A stretch of DNA of 43,325 bases from Candidatus Omnitrophota bacterium. Its GTDB lineage: Bacteria > Omnitrophota > JACPQZ01. The translations under genes and the position numbers were made by a program. The notes beneath the pieces are model-generated. The model saw only the letters and a program-made list of their open reading frames with translations, had not been told where the DNA came from and did not search any database. Below, piece after piece: positions 25,247 to 33,456 of this stretch. The stretch's first letter is position 1. The number at the start of each line of letters is the position of its first letter. The stretch is taken from NCBI GenBank assembly GCA_016190205.1, contig JACPQZ010000068.1:1-43325 (forward strand), read 5' to 3'.

Positions 25247-25820
25247 AGTAATCCGGCTCGTTTCCAGGCTTCCATTTGATGTTACAGCCCACGCTCGGCC
25301 GCTGTTCGCGGCTCACCGGCTTATCTGAAAGCGCTGCCTCGATCGCCGCGCGCAGGTCTTTTCCCGTCACGGGCATTCCGCTCCCCGGGCGGCTGTCATC
25401 CATTTGCCCGCGGTAGACCAGCTTACGCCCCCGGTCGAACAAAAAGAAATCAGGGGTACACGCCGCGGTATAAGCCTTGGCCACCTCCTGGGATTCGTCA
25501 TAGCACATGGGAAAGGTAAACTTAAGATTCAGGGCCATTTTCTTAAGTTTAGCCGGGGCGTCGTCGGGATAGTGCTCGGCGTCATTGGAGCTTATGGCCA
25601 TGATCCCGAGGTCCTTATCCCGATAATCCTGACCCAGACGGGCAAGCCCTTCGCGCACGTGCACCACATACGGGCAGTGACAGCAGATGAACATCACGAG
25701 AAGGGCCTTTTTCTTTTCGAACGTTGCCAACGTGACAGGTTCTCCCGTCACAAGCGATAGGAGGGAAAAATCCGGGGCCCGCGTTCCCAGGGCAAGCATC
25801 GTGGAAGGGGTTAGCGCCAT
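25233..25820 (-). CDS. Cytoplasmic peroxiredoxin-like (PRX_like1) thioredoxin-fold protein
   Basis: The 195-residue protein shows the AhpC/TSA-like start (LGTRAPDFSLLSL) and the redox site ICCHCPYVVHV at about residues 45-55, typical of the PRX_like1 subgroup. The C-terminal cysteine motif SVGCNIKW is also characteristic. No signal peptide is seen. Members probably reduce peroxides or act as thiol oxidoreductases, but their partner is unproven. It follows the secreted paralogue by one base, so the pair may serve two sides of the membrane. Confidence 0.88.
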   Translation of the reverse strand: MALTPSTMLALGTRAPDFSLLSLVTGEPVTLATFEKKKALLVMFICCHCPYVVHVREGLARLGQDYRDKDLGIMAISSNDAEHYPDDAPAKLKKMALNLKFTFPMCYDESQEVAKAYTAACTPDFFLFDRGRKLVYRGQMDDSRPGSGMPVTGKDLRAAIEAALSDKPVSREQRPSVGCNIKWKPGNEPDYYARL

Positions 25821-25821
25821 G

Positions 25822-26433
25822 TCAGTATTTCACCGAGCACCCATATGGCTGGGTGGACGGTGTCTCCGGTTCCTGCCCCTGAAGAGCCCTATCCAGGGCG
25901 GCGGACACATAATTGGTGGATGCCGGGATGTCGGCGGGATCGGCCGTGGGCGTATCGTCAATGGCCCCCTGATAGATCACAACCCCCTCTGGATTTACGA
26001 TGAACATGTGCGGTGTGGCCGTTGCGCCATAACTTTTGCCCACCTCCCCTGTCGTGTCCAAGAGCAAGGCACTGGGCTTCGCCCCCTTCTCGGCTATGAG
26101 CTCGTTCCAGCGCTCGGGTAAATAGTGCCCCTGCTTTCCCGGCGCCGACGTAGACACGGAAAACCAGACGACGCCCTGGGCCGCGTATTTTTCCTGTAGA
26201 GACTGCATGTTGCCGCTCGAATAGTGCTTACGCACAAAGGGGCAGTCGTAGTTCGTCCATTCCAGAACCACAAAACTCCCTTTGTGATTTGACAGTTGGT
26301 GCTGTGTGCCGCGGGTATCGGTCAATGTAAAATCGGGCGCCGCGTCCCCGGGCGAGACCGCCGCCCAGAGGGGTGAGACCCCGGCGGTGAGAGCCACGGT
26401 TAAAACAAAACTCAAAAGTAGATTCCTTGTCAT
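25822..26433 (-). CDS. Exported peroxiredoxin-like redoxin
   Basis: A signal peptide (MTRNLLLSFVLTVALTAGVSPLWA) is followed by a redoxin domain (PGDAAPDFTLTDTRG). The redox site WTNYDCPFV has a single cysteine in the position of the CxxC of thioredoxins, so a one-cysteine or two-site mechanism with the C-terminal cysteine (PYGCSVKY) is likely. TPHMFIVNPEGVVIYQG is the conserved cis-Pro strand. It is 203 residues long. Its ATG overlaps the stop of the DsbD-N-like gene as ATGA, linking it to periplasmic thiol chemistry. Confidence 0.88.
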   Translation of the reverse strand: MTRNLLLSFVLTVALTAGVSPLWAAVSPGDAAPDFTLTDTRGTQHQLSNHKGSFVVLEWTNYDCPFVRKHYSSGNMQSLQEKYAAQGVVWFSVSTSAPGKQGHYLPERWNELIAEKGAKPSALLLDTTGEVGKSYGATATPHMFIVNPEGVVIYQGAIDDTPTADPADIPASTNYVSAALDRALQGQEPETPSTQPYGCSVKY

Positions 26434-27035
26434 GGTGCGGGTTCACTCCTCCTTGTCTGTTCAAATAGCTTCCTTACTTTTTCGTCCATCACAGGCGGGC
26501 CGACACTTACAGGAACCTCAAGCACAAGCTCCGCCTTCCCCGGGATGCACTCCTCTTTACAGGCCAGCCACTCGGCGCGGGCCTTGAGTCTGACAAGAGA
26601 CTCCTCATCAGACAAGATCCCCTCCTGAGGATGGATCTGGGTCAAGAGCATGACCTTTCCCTTGTAGCCGTAGCTCGTCAAGTCCCCGGTCCGGATGACC
26701 TGGTGTTTCGGCCAGAGTACCGGTCCTGCCTCAAAACCTTCTGGTAAATCCCAGATGAGCCGGGTGGCCATGCCCGAAACTCCCGGATCCTTCCAGTAGA
26801 TATGCCAACCGTCGTCCACCTTGAGCTTGAGTCCCACCCAGAAGGGGTGTCCAGCCTGCGCGGTCTTCACCTCCGACACAAGCTCGGCCTCAACATGGGC
26901 GTCTTTAATCACCCCTGCGCGAGACATGGGAATGAGTAACCAGATACCAGAGACCAGTAACCAGAAGATACCAGATACCAGAGACCAGGAGGCTCTCTTA
27001 ACGCCGGCGACGTGCGCTGTGGGTGGCAAAACCAT
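26430..27035 (-). CDS. Stand-alone DsbD N-terminal-domain-like protein
   Basis: The mature part resembles the periplasmic N-terminal domain of DsbD/ScsB reductases (GWHIYWKDPGVSGMATRLIW, YGYKGKVMLLTQI, AEWLACKEECIPG with the paired cysteines). DsbD passes electrons to periplasmic partners; here neither the membrane domain nor the C-terminal thioredoxin domain is attached. I place the start at ATG 27035, overlapping lpd, because the next residues then form a plausible signal peptide (basic KR, hydrophobic core, SRA-G). Most of that core is encoded by the ACCAG-type 7-bp repeat at 26939-26988. The alternative ATG at 26927 would leave no signal. The start is uncertain. Confidence 0.75.
   Translation of the reverse strand: MVLPPTAHVAGVKRASWSLVSGIFWLLVSGIWLLIPMSRAGVIKDAHVEAELVSEVKTAQAGHPFWVGLKLKVDDGWHIYWKDPGVSGMATRLIWDLPEGFEAGPVLWPKHQVIRTGDLTSYGYKGKVMLLTQIHPQEGILSDEESLVRLKARAEWLACKEECIPGKAELVLEVPVSVGPPVMDEKVRKLFEQTRRSEPAP
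26939..26988. repeat. ACCAGAT-type 7-bp array overlapping the dsbD-N-like gene start
   Basis: Degenerate heptamers ACCAGAT, ACCAGAG and ACCAGTA recur seven times with one 3-bp slip. On the minus strand they encode LVSGIFWLLVSGIWLL-type hydrophobic residues. The array lies directly after the lpd stop codon. The same family forms the inverted pair at 4272-4447. Confidence 0.85.
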
Positions 27036-28431
27036 AAAAACCCTCGGCCCCCTCCATGAGGGTCTCGGACAAAGTGGGATGGGGATGCACCACCTCCGCA
27101 AGCTCACGGGCGGTCGCGCCCATCTCCACGGCGAGCACCCCTTCGCTGATGAGCTCCCCAGCGCCCACGCCCGAAATACCCACACCCAGCACGCGCCCCG
27201 TATCCGGCTCCAAGATGAGTTTGGTCAGACCGTCCGGCCGGCCCAAGGTCAGGGCGCGTCCGGACGCGGCCCAGGGCACGCGCATGACCTCCACAGGGAT
27301 CCCTTCCTTCCGCGCCTCACTTTCCGTAAGACCGCACCATGCCACCTCGGGGTCCGTGTACACCACGGCGGGCATGACAATATTTTGGAAGGTGCCCTCG
27401 CCTCCCGCTATCACGTTCACCGCGACACGGGCCTCTTTCGATGCCTTGTGCGCGAGGAGCGGTCCGCGGGCGGCGTCCCCGATCGCAAAGATGGCGGGAT
27501 CAGAGGTCCTCTGCCCATCATCCACTCGGATAAAACCGTTGTCGTCGCGCTCGACCTTCGTATTTTCGAGCCCCACGTCGTCGCAGTCGGGGACCCGCCC
27601 CACCGACACGAGCACCCGGTCGTAAAGTTCGTCCCGCTTCCCGCTTCCCGCTTCCCGGTTCCCCGCTTTAAGCTCCATGGTCACCCGGATCTTGTTCTTT
27701 TGGGTTGCCATCTTCAGGACCTTCGCCCCAAGCCTCACCTCGCGAAAGGCCTGCTCCGCATACCGCATAACGGGCCGGGCCAGGTCCGGATCCACCCCGA
27801 TGAGAATGGATTCCATGGCCTCCGCGAGAACTATCCGGCTCCCCAGCGCGGCATAGACCGTGCCGAGCTCCATGCCGATGTAACCCCCGCCCACGATGAG
27901 AAAGTCGCGCGGGATTGTCTTTAACTCCAACGCCTCGGTAGAAGTCATGATCCGGGGATTGCCGAGGTCGAAATCCCTCGGGAGCACGGGACGGGAACCC
28001 ACGGCTATAATGGCGTTCTCAAACTGGATGAACTTCTGTCCCTCTTCCGTCTCGACCCTCAAGAGGGCGGAATTTTCAAAGTAACCCCTGCCGGTCATCA
28101 CCTCCACGCCCCGCTCGCGGCTTAAGGACTTCAGCCCCTGCGCGAGCCTGTCGACGACGGAATCTTTCCAGGCCCTCACCTTATCAAGATGGATCTTGGG
28201 TGCTGGAAATACGATTCCGCGGGCCTTGGACTCGCGCGCCTCCGTGATGGCGCGGGCGGCATGAAGGAGCGCCTTGGAAGGGATACACCCCTTGTGCAAA
28301 CATACCCCGCCCAGACTCTTTTCCTGTTCTACGAGGATGACCCTTTTCCCTTTATCGGAGGCATAAAAGGCGGCCGTATAGCCGCCGGGGCCCCCGCCCA
28401 CCACCACGAGGTCGGTCTTTAAAGGATCCAT
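26998..28431 (-). CDS. lpd: Dihydrolipoamide dehydrogenase (E3)
   Basis: This flavoenzyme reoxidises dihydrolipoamide on E2 with NAD. The FAD motif LVVVGGGPGGYTAAF begins at about residue 8, the redox disulfide is Cys44/Cys49 in GGVCLHKGCIPSK, and the NAD motif is VGGGYIGMELG. The C-terminal interface carries the catalytic HPHPTLSE. It has 477 residues. It overlaps the E2 gene by 13 bp. Residues of about 255-267 (NREAGSGKR) are encoded by a CTTCCCG 7-bp repeat insertion, in a loop just before YDRVLVSVG, without frame loss. Confidence 0.95.
   Translation of the reverse strand: MDPLKTDLVVVGGGPGGYTAAFYASDKGKRVILVEQEKSLGGVCLHKGCIPSKALLHAARAITEARESKARGIVFPAPKIHLDKVRAWKDSVVDRLAQGLKSLSRERGVEVMTGRGYFENSALLRVETEEGQKFIQFENAIIAVGSRPVLPRDFDLGNPRIMTSTEALELKTIPRDFLIVGGGYIGMELGTVYAALGSRIVLAEAMESILIGVDPDLARPVMRYAEQAFREVRLGAKVLKMATQKNKIRVTMELKAGNREAGSGKRDELYDRVLVSVGRVPDCDDVGLENTKVERDDNGFIRVDDGQRTSDPAIFAIGDAARGPLLAHKASKEARVAVNVIAGGEGTFQNIVMPAVVYTDPEVAWCGLTESEARKEGIPVEVMRVPWAASGRALTLGRPDGLTKLILEPDTGRVLGVGISGVGAGELISEGVLAVEMGATARELAEVVHPHPTLSETLMEGAEGFYGFATHSARRRR
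27631..27667. repeat. CTTCCCG 7-bp array inside lpd
   Basis: Three near-identical CGCTTCC heptamers plus degenerate flanks lie within the lpd coding region. The insertion is in frame and encodes a Gly/Ser/Lys/Arg/Glu-rich loop. The same repeat family occurs at 29501-29530 and 33468-33498. Confidence 0.9.
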
Positions 28432-29483
28432 GCTTCTTCGGGGTTTTCCAGGAGCCTGACAAGTTCGACCATAAAGCGGGCGCCGTCGGCCCCGTCAATC
28501 AGGCGGTGGTCGTAAGAGACGCTTAAAGGAAGGATTGTCCTCGGCACAATCTGGCCCTTGACTACGGCAGGTTTTAAGACCCCCCTGGCCACGCCGAGGA
28601 CAGCCACTTCCGGGTAATTAATCACAGGGGCAAAGTGCCCTCCCCCGATTCCGCCCAAGTTGGAAATCGTAAAGGTGCCCCCCTTTAGTTCCTCCGGAGC
28701 TACTTTCCGGAGCCGGGTCCTCTCGGCCAGGTCTTTAAGTTCGCGCGCGATATCGGACAACTTCTTCGTGTCCACATTGCGAATCACGGGGACAATGAGC
28801 CCATTGGCCGTATCCACCGCGATCCCGATGTGGAAATATTTCTTGGTGACGACCTCGTCCCTTTCCTCATCCAGGCTCGAATTAAGAAGGGGGTGGGCCT
28901 GCAAGACCTGGGCTACCACCTTCAGCATGAGGGCGGTGAGTGTTAGCCGTGTTCCTTTTTTTTCAAACTCGGGCCCGTAATGGGAAATGAGTTCGTTGAG
29001 CCGGGTGATGTCCGCCTCGCCAAACTGGGTCACATGCGGGATCGTAAGCCACGACTCCGTCATGCGCCGGCCGATCGTTTTGCGGATGCCCGAGAGGGGC
29101 TTTCTCTCAACCGGTCCCCACTTTTCAAAATCGATGTGCTCGTGGCGGGGGCGCCCGCCGGCTGCACGCTCCGTCCCCTTAAGCCGCCCGCCTCCTGTAT
29201 ACCGCCGGGCCTCCCCTGGAGACGAACCTTGAGTCGAATCGACCTCCCCATCTTTCCCCTCAAGGGTGAGAAGCGTCTGGCCAGTCTTTACGACGTCACC
29301 CATCTTGACATGGACCTTAGAAATTGTTCCGGCAACTGGAGAGGGAATGGGAGCCACTGCCTTCTCGTTTTCAAGCTCGAGGATATCCTGGCCTGCTTGG
29401 ATGGTATCCCCCTCCTTGACGAAGACGTTCACCACGGTGCCGGAGTCAGCGGTCTCACCGAGCTTAGGAAGCCTAATGACCAC
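28419..29483 (-). CDS. Dihydrolipoamide acetyltransferase (E2), lacking the subunit-binding domain
   Basis: E2 is the core of the pyruvate dehydrogenase complex. Residues 1-76 form one lipoyl domain with lipoyl-Lys41 in ELENEKAVAP. After a Gly/Arg-rich linker (about 77-115), the catalytic domain runs from about 120 to 354, with HxxxDG at His326-Gly331 (DHRLIDG). The peripheral subunit-binding domain normally found between these parts is not recognisable. Length is 354 residues against about 400-630 for common forms. The start is GTG. Between it and the E1 gene upstream is only a 7-bp repeat array. The E2 acyl group is presumed to be acetyl from the linked aceE. Confidence 0.92.
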   Translation of the reverse strand: MVIRLPKLGETADSGTVVNVFVKEGDTIQAGQDILELENEKAVAPIPSPVAGTISKVHVKMGDVVKTGQTLLTLEGKDGEVDSTQGSSPGEARRYTGGGRLKGTERAAGGRPRHEHIDFEKWGPVERKPLSGIRKTIGRRMTESWLTIPHVTQFGEADITRLNELISHYGPEFEKKGTRLTLTALMLKVVAQVLQAHPLLNSSLDEERDEVVTKKYFHIGIAVDTANGLIVPVIRNVDTKKLSDIARELKDLAERTRLRKVAPEELKGGTFTISNLGGIGGGHFAPVINYPEVAVLGVARGVLKPAVVKGQIVPRTILPLSVSYDHRLIDGADGARFMVELVRLLENPEEAWIL

Positions 29484-29500
29484 GCAAAAACTCCACAGTT

Positions 29501-29530
29501 CGGGAAGCGGGAAGCGGGAAGCGGGAAGCG
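29501..29530. repeat. GGGAAGC 7-bp array between E1 and E2 genes
   Basis: Four close copies of the heptamer GGGAAGC fill most of the 53-bp gap between aceE and the E2 gene. It is the same family as in lpd and mnhE, but in the opposite orientation. Confidence 0.92.
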
Positions 29531-29536
29531 CAAGAC

Positions 29537-32041
29537 TCAGATAACAATGTCAGGGAACGACTTTTCAGAATCAATATCGAGCTCCTTGATTGCTTTTTCT
29601 ACCAGGCCCTTATCCACCAGGCCCTTCTGCGACAGCGCATAGAGGGCCGCCAGCGCGGTCATCTCCGCATCCACCTCGTAGAACCGCCTCAAGTTCGGCC
29701 GGGTATCGCTGCGGCCAAATCCATCCGTGCCTAGCGTCAAAAGCCCGCCGGGAATCCAGGGGGCGATTTGATCGGGCACGATCTTCATGCTGTCCGAGAC
29801 GGCCACGAAGGCGCCCTTTTCGCCCTCAAGCAACTGCTCGAGATATGACTTGCGCGGCGCCCCGGACGGGTGGAGCATATTAAACCGGCGCGCAAGGAGC
29901 GCCTCATTGCGTAGCCTTTTGTAACTTGTGGCGCTCCAGACGTCGGCCGAAATCTGGAAGCGCTCTTCCAATATCTCCGCCGCCCTCAAGGCCTGCAGGA
30001 GTATGGGGCCGCTGCCTAAGATATGAACCTGGGTGCCCGTATGCCCACCGCTTGGGCGGAACTTGTAGAGACCTTTAAGGATTCCTTGTTCCACTCCCTT
30101 CGGCATGTCAGGCATCGGGTAATTTTCATTGTAGAGCGTAAGGTAGTAGAAAATATTTTCCCCTTCCGCATACATGCGGCGCATCCCCTCCCGGATGATG
30201 AGCGCGACCTCATATTGAAAAGCGGGATCATAAGCCAAAAGCATGGGGTGGGTGCTCGCGAGAATCAAGCTGTGTCCATCCTGGTGCTGGAGGCCTTCGC
30301 CATTTAAGGTGGTGCGGCCGGCGGTCGCGCCCAGCAAAAACCCCTTGGTCCTTAAATCCCCCGCCGCCCACATGAGGTCCCCGATGCGCTGCAGCCCAAA
30401 CATGGAATAGTAGGCATAGAAGGGGATCGTGTTAAAGCCAAAATTCGCGTACGTCGTGCCCGCCGCGATAAACGAGCACATGGCCCCGGCCTCGGTAATC
30501 CCCTCCTCCAAAATCTGGCCGTCTTTCGCCTCCTGGTAGTAGAGAAACGACTCCTTGTCCACGGGGTCATACAGCTGACCCTTGGAAGAATAAATCCCAA
30601 CCTGACGGAAGAGGGCGTCCATGCCAAACGTCCGCGCCTCATCGGGGATGATGGGCACAACCCGCTTTCCGATTTCTGGATCTTTAAGGAGCTTGGACAA
30701 AAGCCGCACAAACGCCATCGTGGTCGAGATCTCGCTCGCCGATGCCTTCACAAACTCCGTGTAGAAGCCCTCGGCGGGAAGTTTAAGCGGCGCCGCCGCG
30801 TCACTGCGCCGCGGGAGAAATCCCCCCAGCTCCTTGCGGCGTTTTAAGAGGTACTGGGTTTCGGGGCTGTCTTCATCGGGCCTGTAAAAAGGCGCGGTCG
30901 CAATCTCATCGTCGCTTATGGGAATGTTAAAGCGGGTTCGAAATTCACGAAGCTCTTTTTCGTTGAGTTCTTTCTGCTGGTGAGTGATGTTGCGGCCTTC
31001 CCCGGCCTCTCCCAGGCCGTAACCCTTAACTGTCTTGGCGAGGATTACCGTAGGAGACCCCTTGTGCTCGAAGGCAGCCTTGTACGCGGCATAGACTTTG
31101 ACCGGATCATGGCCGCCCCGCTTGAGCTTGTGCATCTGGACGTCGGTCAGGTGGTTGACGAGCTCCAGGACTTCCGGGTACTTACCGAAGAAGTGCTTCC
31201 GGGTGTAGCTTCCTTTTTCAACGGAATACTTCTGATAATCCCCGTCCACGGCTTCTTCCATGCGCTTTATGAGCAGTCCCTTTTTATCGGCGGCCAAAAG
31301 CGGGTCCCAGTCGGAGCTCCAAATCACCTTGATGACGTTCCATCCCGCCCCTCTAAAAATAGCCTCAAGCTCCTGGATGATCTTTCCATTACCCCGCACC
31401 GGTCCATCCAGGCGCTGGAGATTGCAATTGACCACCCAGATCAAGTTATCCAGGCCCTCACGCGACGCGAGCGTCAGCGCGCCCAGGGTTTCCGGCTCAT
31501 CGGTCTCCCCATCTCCCACAAAACACCACACCTTCTGGCCATGGTCCTTGTAAATCCCGCGGTTGTTAAGATAGCGGATATACCTCGCTTGATAAATAGA
31601 CATCAGCGGCGCAAGCCCCATGACGACCGACGGAAACTGCCAGAAGTCGGGCATAAGGTAGGGATGCGGATATGAGGACAGTCCCCCTCCCTTCGCAAGC
31701 TCCTGGCGGAAGTGGTGCAGGTGCCGCGCCTGAAGCCTTCTCTCCAAATAGGCGCGCGCGTAATTGCCCGGGGAGGCATGCCCCTGAAAATAAACGATGT
31801 CCACCGGGGTGCCGTTCTCCCCGCCTCTAAAAAAATGGTTAAAACCCACCTCATAGAGAGTGGCGCAGGAGGCGAATGTGGAGATGTGCCCCCCGATGCC
31901 GTGATAAAGGCGGTTCGCCTTAACCACCATGGCCATAGCGTTCCAGCGGATATAGCTTTTGATGCGCCGCTCAAGCTCCCTGTCCCCCGGATAAGGAGGC
32001 TCGGCCTCGGGAGGAATGGTGTTAATATATGGGGTATTCAT
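29537..32041 (-). CDS. aceE: Pyruvate dehydrogenase E1, homodimeric type, short N-terminus
   Basis: This thiamine-diphosphate enzyme decarboxylates pyruvate and acetylates the lipoyl arm of E2. It is of the E. coli AceE type: YINTIPPEAEPPYPGD, LSSYPHPYLMPDFWQFP, the ThDP motif GDGETDEPE..NCN, and GTDGFGRSD near the C-terminus. I start at ATG 32041 (MNTPYINTIP), giving 834 residues; the 20 further residues in the ORF track come from a hairpin repeat. Compared with E. coli, about 60 N-terminal residues that help bind E2 are missing. It heads a long minus-strand gene chain and faces a divergent lipoate ligase gene. Confidence 0.95.
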   Translation of the reverse strand: MNTPYINTIPPEAEPPYPGDRELERRIKSYIRWNAMAMVVKANRLYHGIGGHISTFASCATLYEVGFNHFFRGGENGTPVDIVYFQGHASPGNYARAYLERRLQARHLHHFRQELAKGGGLSSYPHPYLMPDFWQFPSVVMGLAPLMSIYQARYIRYLNNRGIYKDHGQKVWCFVGDGETDEPETLGALTLASREGLDNLIWVVNCNLQRLDGPVRGNGKIIQELEAIFRGAGWNVIKVIWSSDWDPLLAADKKGLLIKRMEEAVDGDYQKYSVEKGSYTRKHFFGKYPEVLELVNHLTDVQMHKLKRGGHDPVKVYAAYKAAFEHKGSPTVILAKTVKGYGLGEAGEGRNITHQQKELNEKELREFRTRFNIPISDDEIATAPFYRPDEDSPETQYLLKRRKELGGFLPRRSDAAAPLKLPAEGFYTEFVKASASEISTTMAFVRLLSKLLKDPEIGKRVVPIIPDEARTFGMDALFRQVGIYSSKGQLYDPVDKESFLYYQEAKDGQILEEGITEAGAMCSFIAAGTTYANFGFNTIPFYAYYSMFGLQRIGDLMWAAGDLRTKGFLLGATAGRTTLNGEGLQHQDGHSLILASTHPMLLAYDPAFQYEVALIIREGMRRMYAEGENIFYYLTLYNENYPMPDMPKGVEQGILKGLYKFRPSGGHTGTQVHILGSGPILLQALRAAEILEERFQISADVWSATSYKRLRNEALLARRFNMLHPSGAPRKSYLEQLLEGEKGAFVAVSDSMKIVPDQIAPWIPGGLLTLGTDGFGRSDTRPNLRRFYEVDAEMTALAALYALSQKGLVDKGLVEKAIKELDIDSEKSFPDIVI

Positions 32042-32044
32042 CTT

Positions 32045-32089
32045 GCCAGACACGCTATCGTGTCTGGCAGACACGTGCTCGTGTCTGGC
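32045..32089. repeat. Tandem 21-bp hairpin repeat between aceE and the lipoate ligase gene
   Basis: Two copies of a 21-bp unit each fold into a hairpin: GCCAGACACG-CTAT-CGTGTCTGGC (perfect 10-bp stem) and CAGACACG-TGCT-CGTGTCTG. The 21-bp unit equals three heptamers. It lies immediately upstream of aceE in an 83-bp divergent intergenic region, so it may contribute to the leader or act as an operator. Confidence 0.85.
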
Positions 32090-32124
32090 TTGTTGTAACA
32101 TAGTAGAATATACACCCTTTAAGC

Positions 32125-32844
32125 ATGAAGTATGTTGACCTAACCTTACCTTCTCCCGAAGAAAACCTGGCCTTGGACGAGGCCCTCTTGGACTGGTGCG
32201 AGCAGGGCGAGGACGAGGAGATCATCCGTTTGTGGGAGGCCGCTTCGCCCTTTGTGGTCCTGGGATATTCTAACAAAATTCGGCGGGAAGTGAACTTGGA
32301 TTCGTGCAGGCGCCTCAAGATACCCATTTTGCGGCGCATTACGGGGGGCGGGGCCGTAGTGCAGGGGCCGGGGTGCCTAAACTACGCCCTCATCCTGCGC
32401 ACAGCAGGATCCGGCCCCTTTTCTAGCGCTCCGGGCGCCAACTGCTTTATTCTAAAAAGGCTTATTGAGATCCTGCGGCCGGTGCTGGGTAGATACATCG
32501 CGCTTGAAGGGAGTACCGATCTCACCTTAGGCGGCCTTAAATTCTCCGGCAATGCCCAGCGCAGGAAAAAGAGGTTTCTCCTCTTTCACGGAACCTTTCT
32601 CCTCCATTTCGACCTCGCGCTCATCGAAAAGGTCCTGCGGTACCCATCCAATCCGCCCCGGTACCGGAACGGCCGCCCCCACCGCGAATTTCTGACCAAC
32701 CTCAACCTCCCCACCCACGCTCTCAAAGAGGCGCTTAAAGCCGGCTGGAAGGCCGCAGGGCCCCTCTCCCAAACCCCGAATGGAAAGGTGGATGAGCTCG
32801 TCCGAAACCGCTATGCGCTTAAAGGCTGGACCTGGCGGACATGA
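32125..32844 (+). CDS. Lipoate-protein ligase A-like protein
   Basis: This 239-residue member of the biotin/lipoate ligase fold (BPL_LplA_LipB) attaches lipoate, or moves an octanoyl/lipoyl group, onto E2-type lipoyl domains. RRITGGGAVVQGPGCLNYAL is the conserved lipoate-binding region, GGLKFSGNAQRRKKRFLLFHGTFL matches the lysine-containing catalytic segment (SGNA), and the N-terminus carries NLALDEALL. It is shorter than E. coli LplA and lacks the accessory C-terminal domain. It diverges from the pyruvate dehydrogenase operon, whose E2 is the obvious substrate. Confidence 0.88.
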   Translation: MKYVDLTLPSPEENLALDEALLDWCEQGEDEEIIRLWEAASPFVVLGYSNKIRREVNLDSCRRLKIPILRRITGGGAVVQGPGCLNYALILRTAGSGPFSSAPGANCFILKRLIEILRPVLGRYIALEGSTDLTLGGLKFSGNAQRRKKRFLLFHGTFLLHFDLALIEKVLRYPSNPPRYRNGRPHREFLTNLNLPTHALKEALKAGWKAAGPLSQTPNGKVDELVRNRYALKGWTWRT

Positions 32845-32854
32845 CCAACCTTGC

Positions 32855-33184
32855 TTATGAAGGGAGGCGCTCCTTAAGCTCATCCCTTATAGTACCCTTC
32901 CAGCGCTTGACGCCCGAGAGATAGGCGGAACGCGCAATGAGCTGGGCGCCCACGGGGGCGGTGAGAAATACGAAGAGAATAATAAAGACGGTCCTCGCGG
33001 TGACCCCCGCTTCCTGAAAATGAAAGGCGACGGCGAGGAGAATGCACACGAGCCCCAGGGTGCCCGCCTTGGCGGTTGTTTGCATGCGCATGAAGACATC
33101 GGGCATGCGCGTGATGCCTACTGCGGCCAAAAGTGAAAAAATGCTGCCGATCACGATGAGTGCAGAGGCGACCGCCTGACTCAT
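32855..33184 (-). CDS. mnhG: Mrp antiporter subunit G
   Basis: This 109-residue membrane protein with three predicted helices matches MnhG/MrpG (GITRMPDVFMRMQTTAKAGTLG, FLTAPVGAQLIARSAY). It is the last gene of a complete mrp A-G set encoding a Na+/H+ antiporter related to complex I. It overlaps mnhF by four bases. Confidence 0.93.
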   Translation of the reverse strand: MSQAVASALIVIGSIFSLLAAVGITRMPDVFMRMQTTAKAGTLGLVCILLAVAFHFQEAGVTARTVFIILFVFLTAPVGAQLIARSAYLSGVKRWKGTIRDELKERLPS

Positions 33185-33456
33185 TTGCCCAACCCCCTTC
33201 TAATATAAAGCGCAAACATGACCGAGCTCACAAACATGATGAGGGCAAGGGTCATCGCCCCTGCAAGAAAAACGGTTTGTCCCGATTGAATCGCCTCAAG
33301 CGACATGAAGCCTATCGCCAGGTTTCCCATAAGGTCCAAGGAGATGGCCCGGTCAGGAAGGCTGGGTCCCCGCATGAGGCGCAGGAAACCTAAGAAAAAT
33401 GCGATCCCCAGTACAGCCATGGCTGCATGGGTCACAGAGAAACCTGCCCCGCTCAT
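33181..33456 (-). CDS. mnhF: Mrp antiporter subunit F
   Basis: This 91-residue protein with three membrane helices matches MnhF/MrpF (FLRLMRGPSLPDRAISLDL). It overlaps both mnhE and mnhG by four bases, as expected for coupled translation of small subunits of the antiporter. Confidence 0.92.
   Translation of the reverse strand: MSGAGFSVTHAAMAVLGIAFFLGFLRLMRGPSLPDRAISLDLMGNLAIGFMSLEAIQSGQTVFLAGAMTLALIMFVSSVMFALYIRRGLGK

Noticed and set aside
26430-27185. 251-codon version of the DsbD-N-like gene as given in the ORF track
   Set aside because: The first 50 codons run antisense-free but out of frame through conserved lpd codons; the ATG at 27035 gives a plausible signal peptide and a shorter overlap.
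29537-32101. 854-residue aceE start
   Set aside because: The first 20 residues are translated from the tandem hairpin repeat and do not resemble AceE; ATG 32041 directly precedes the conserved YINTIP block.
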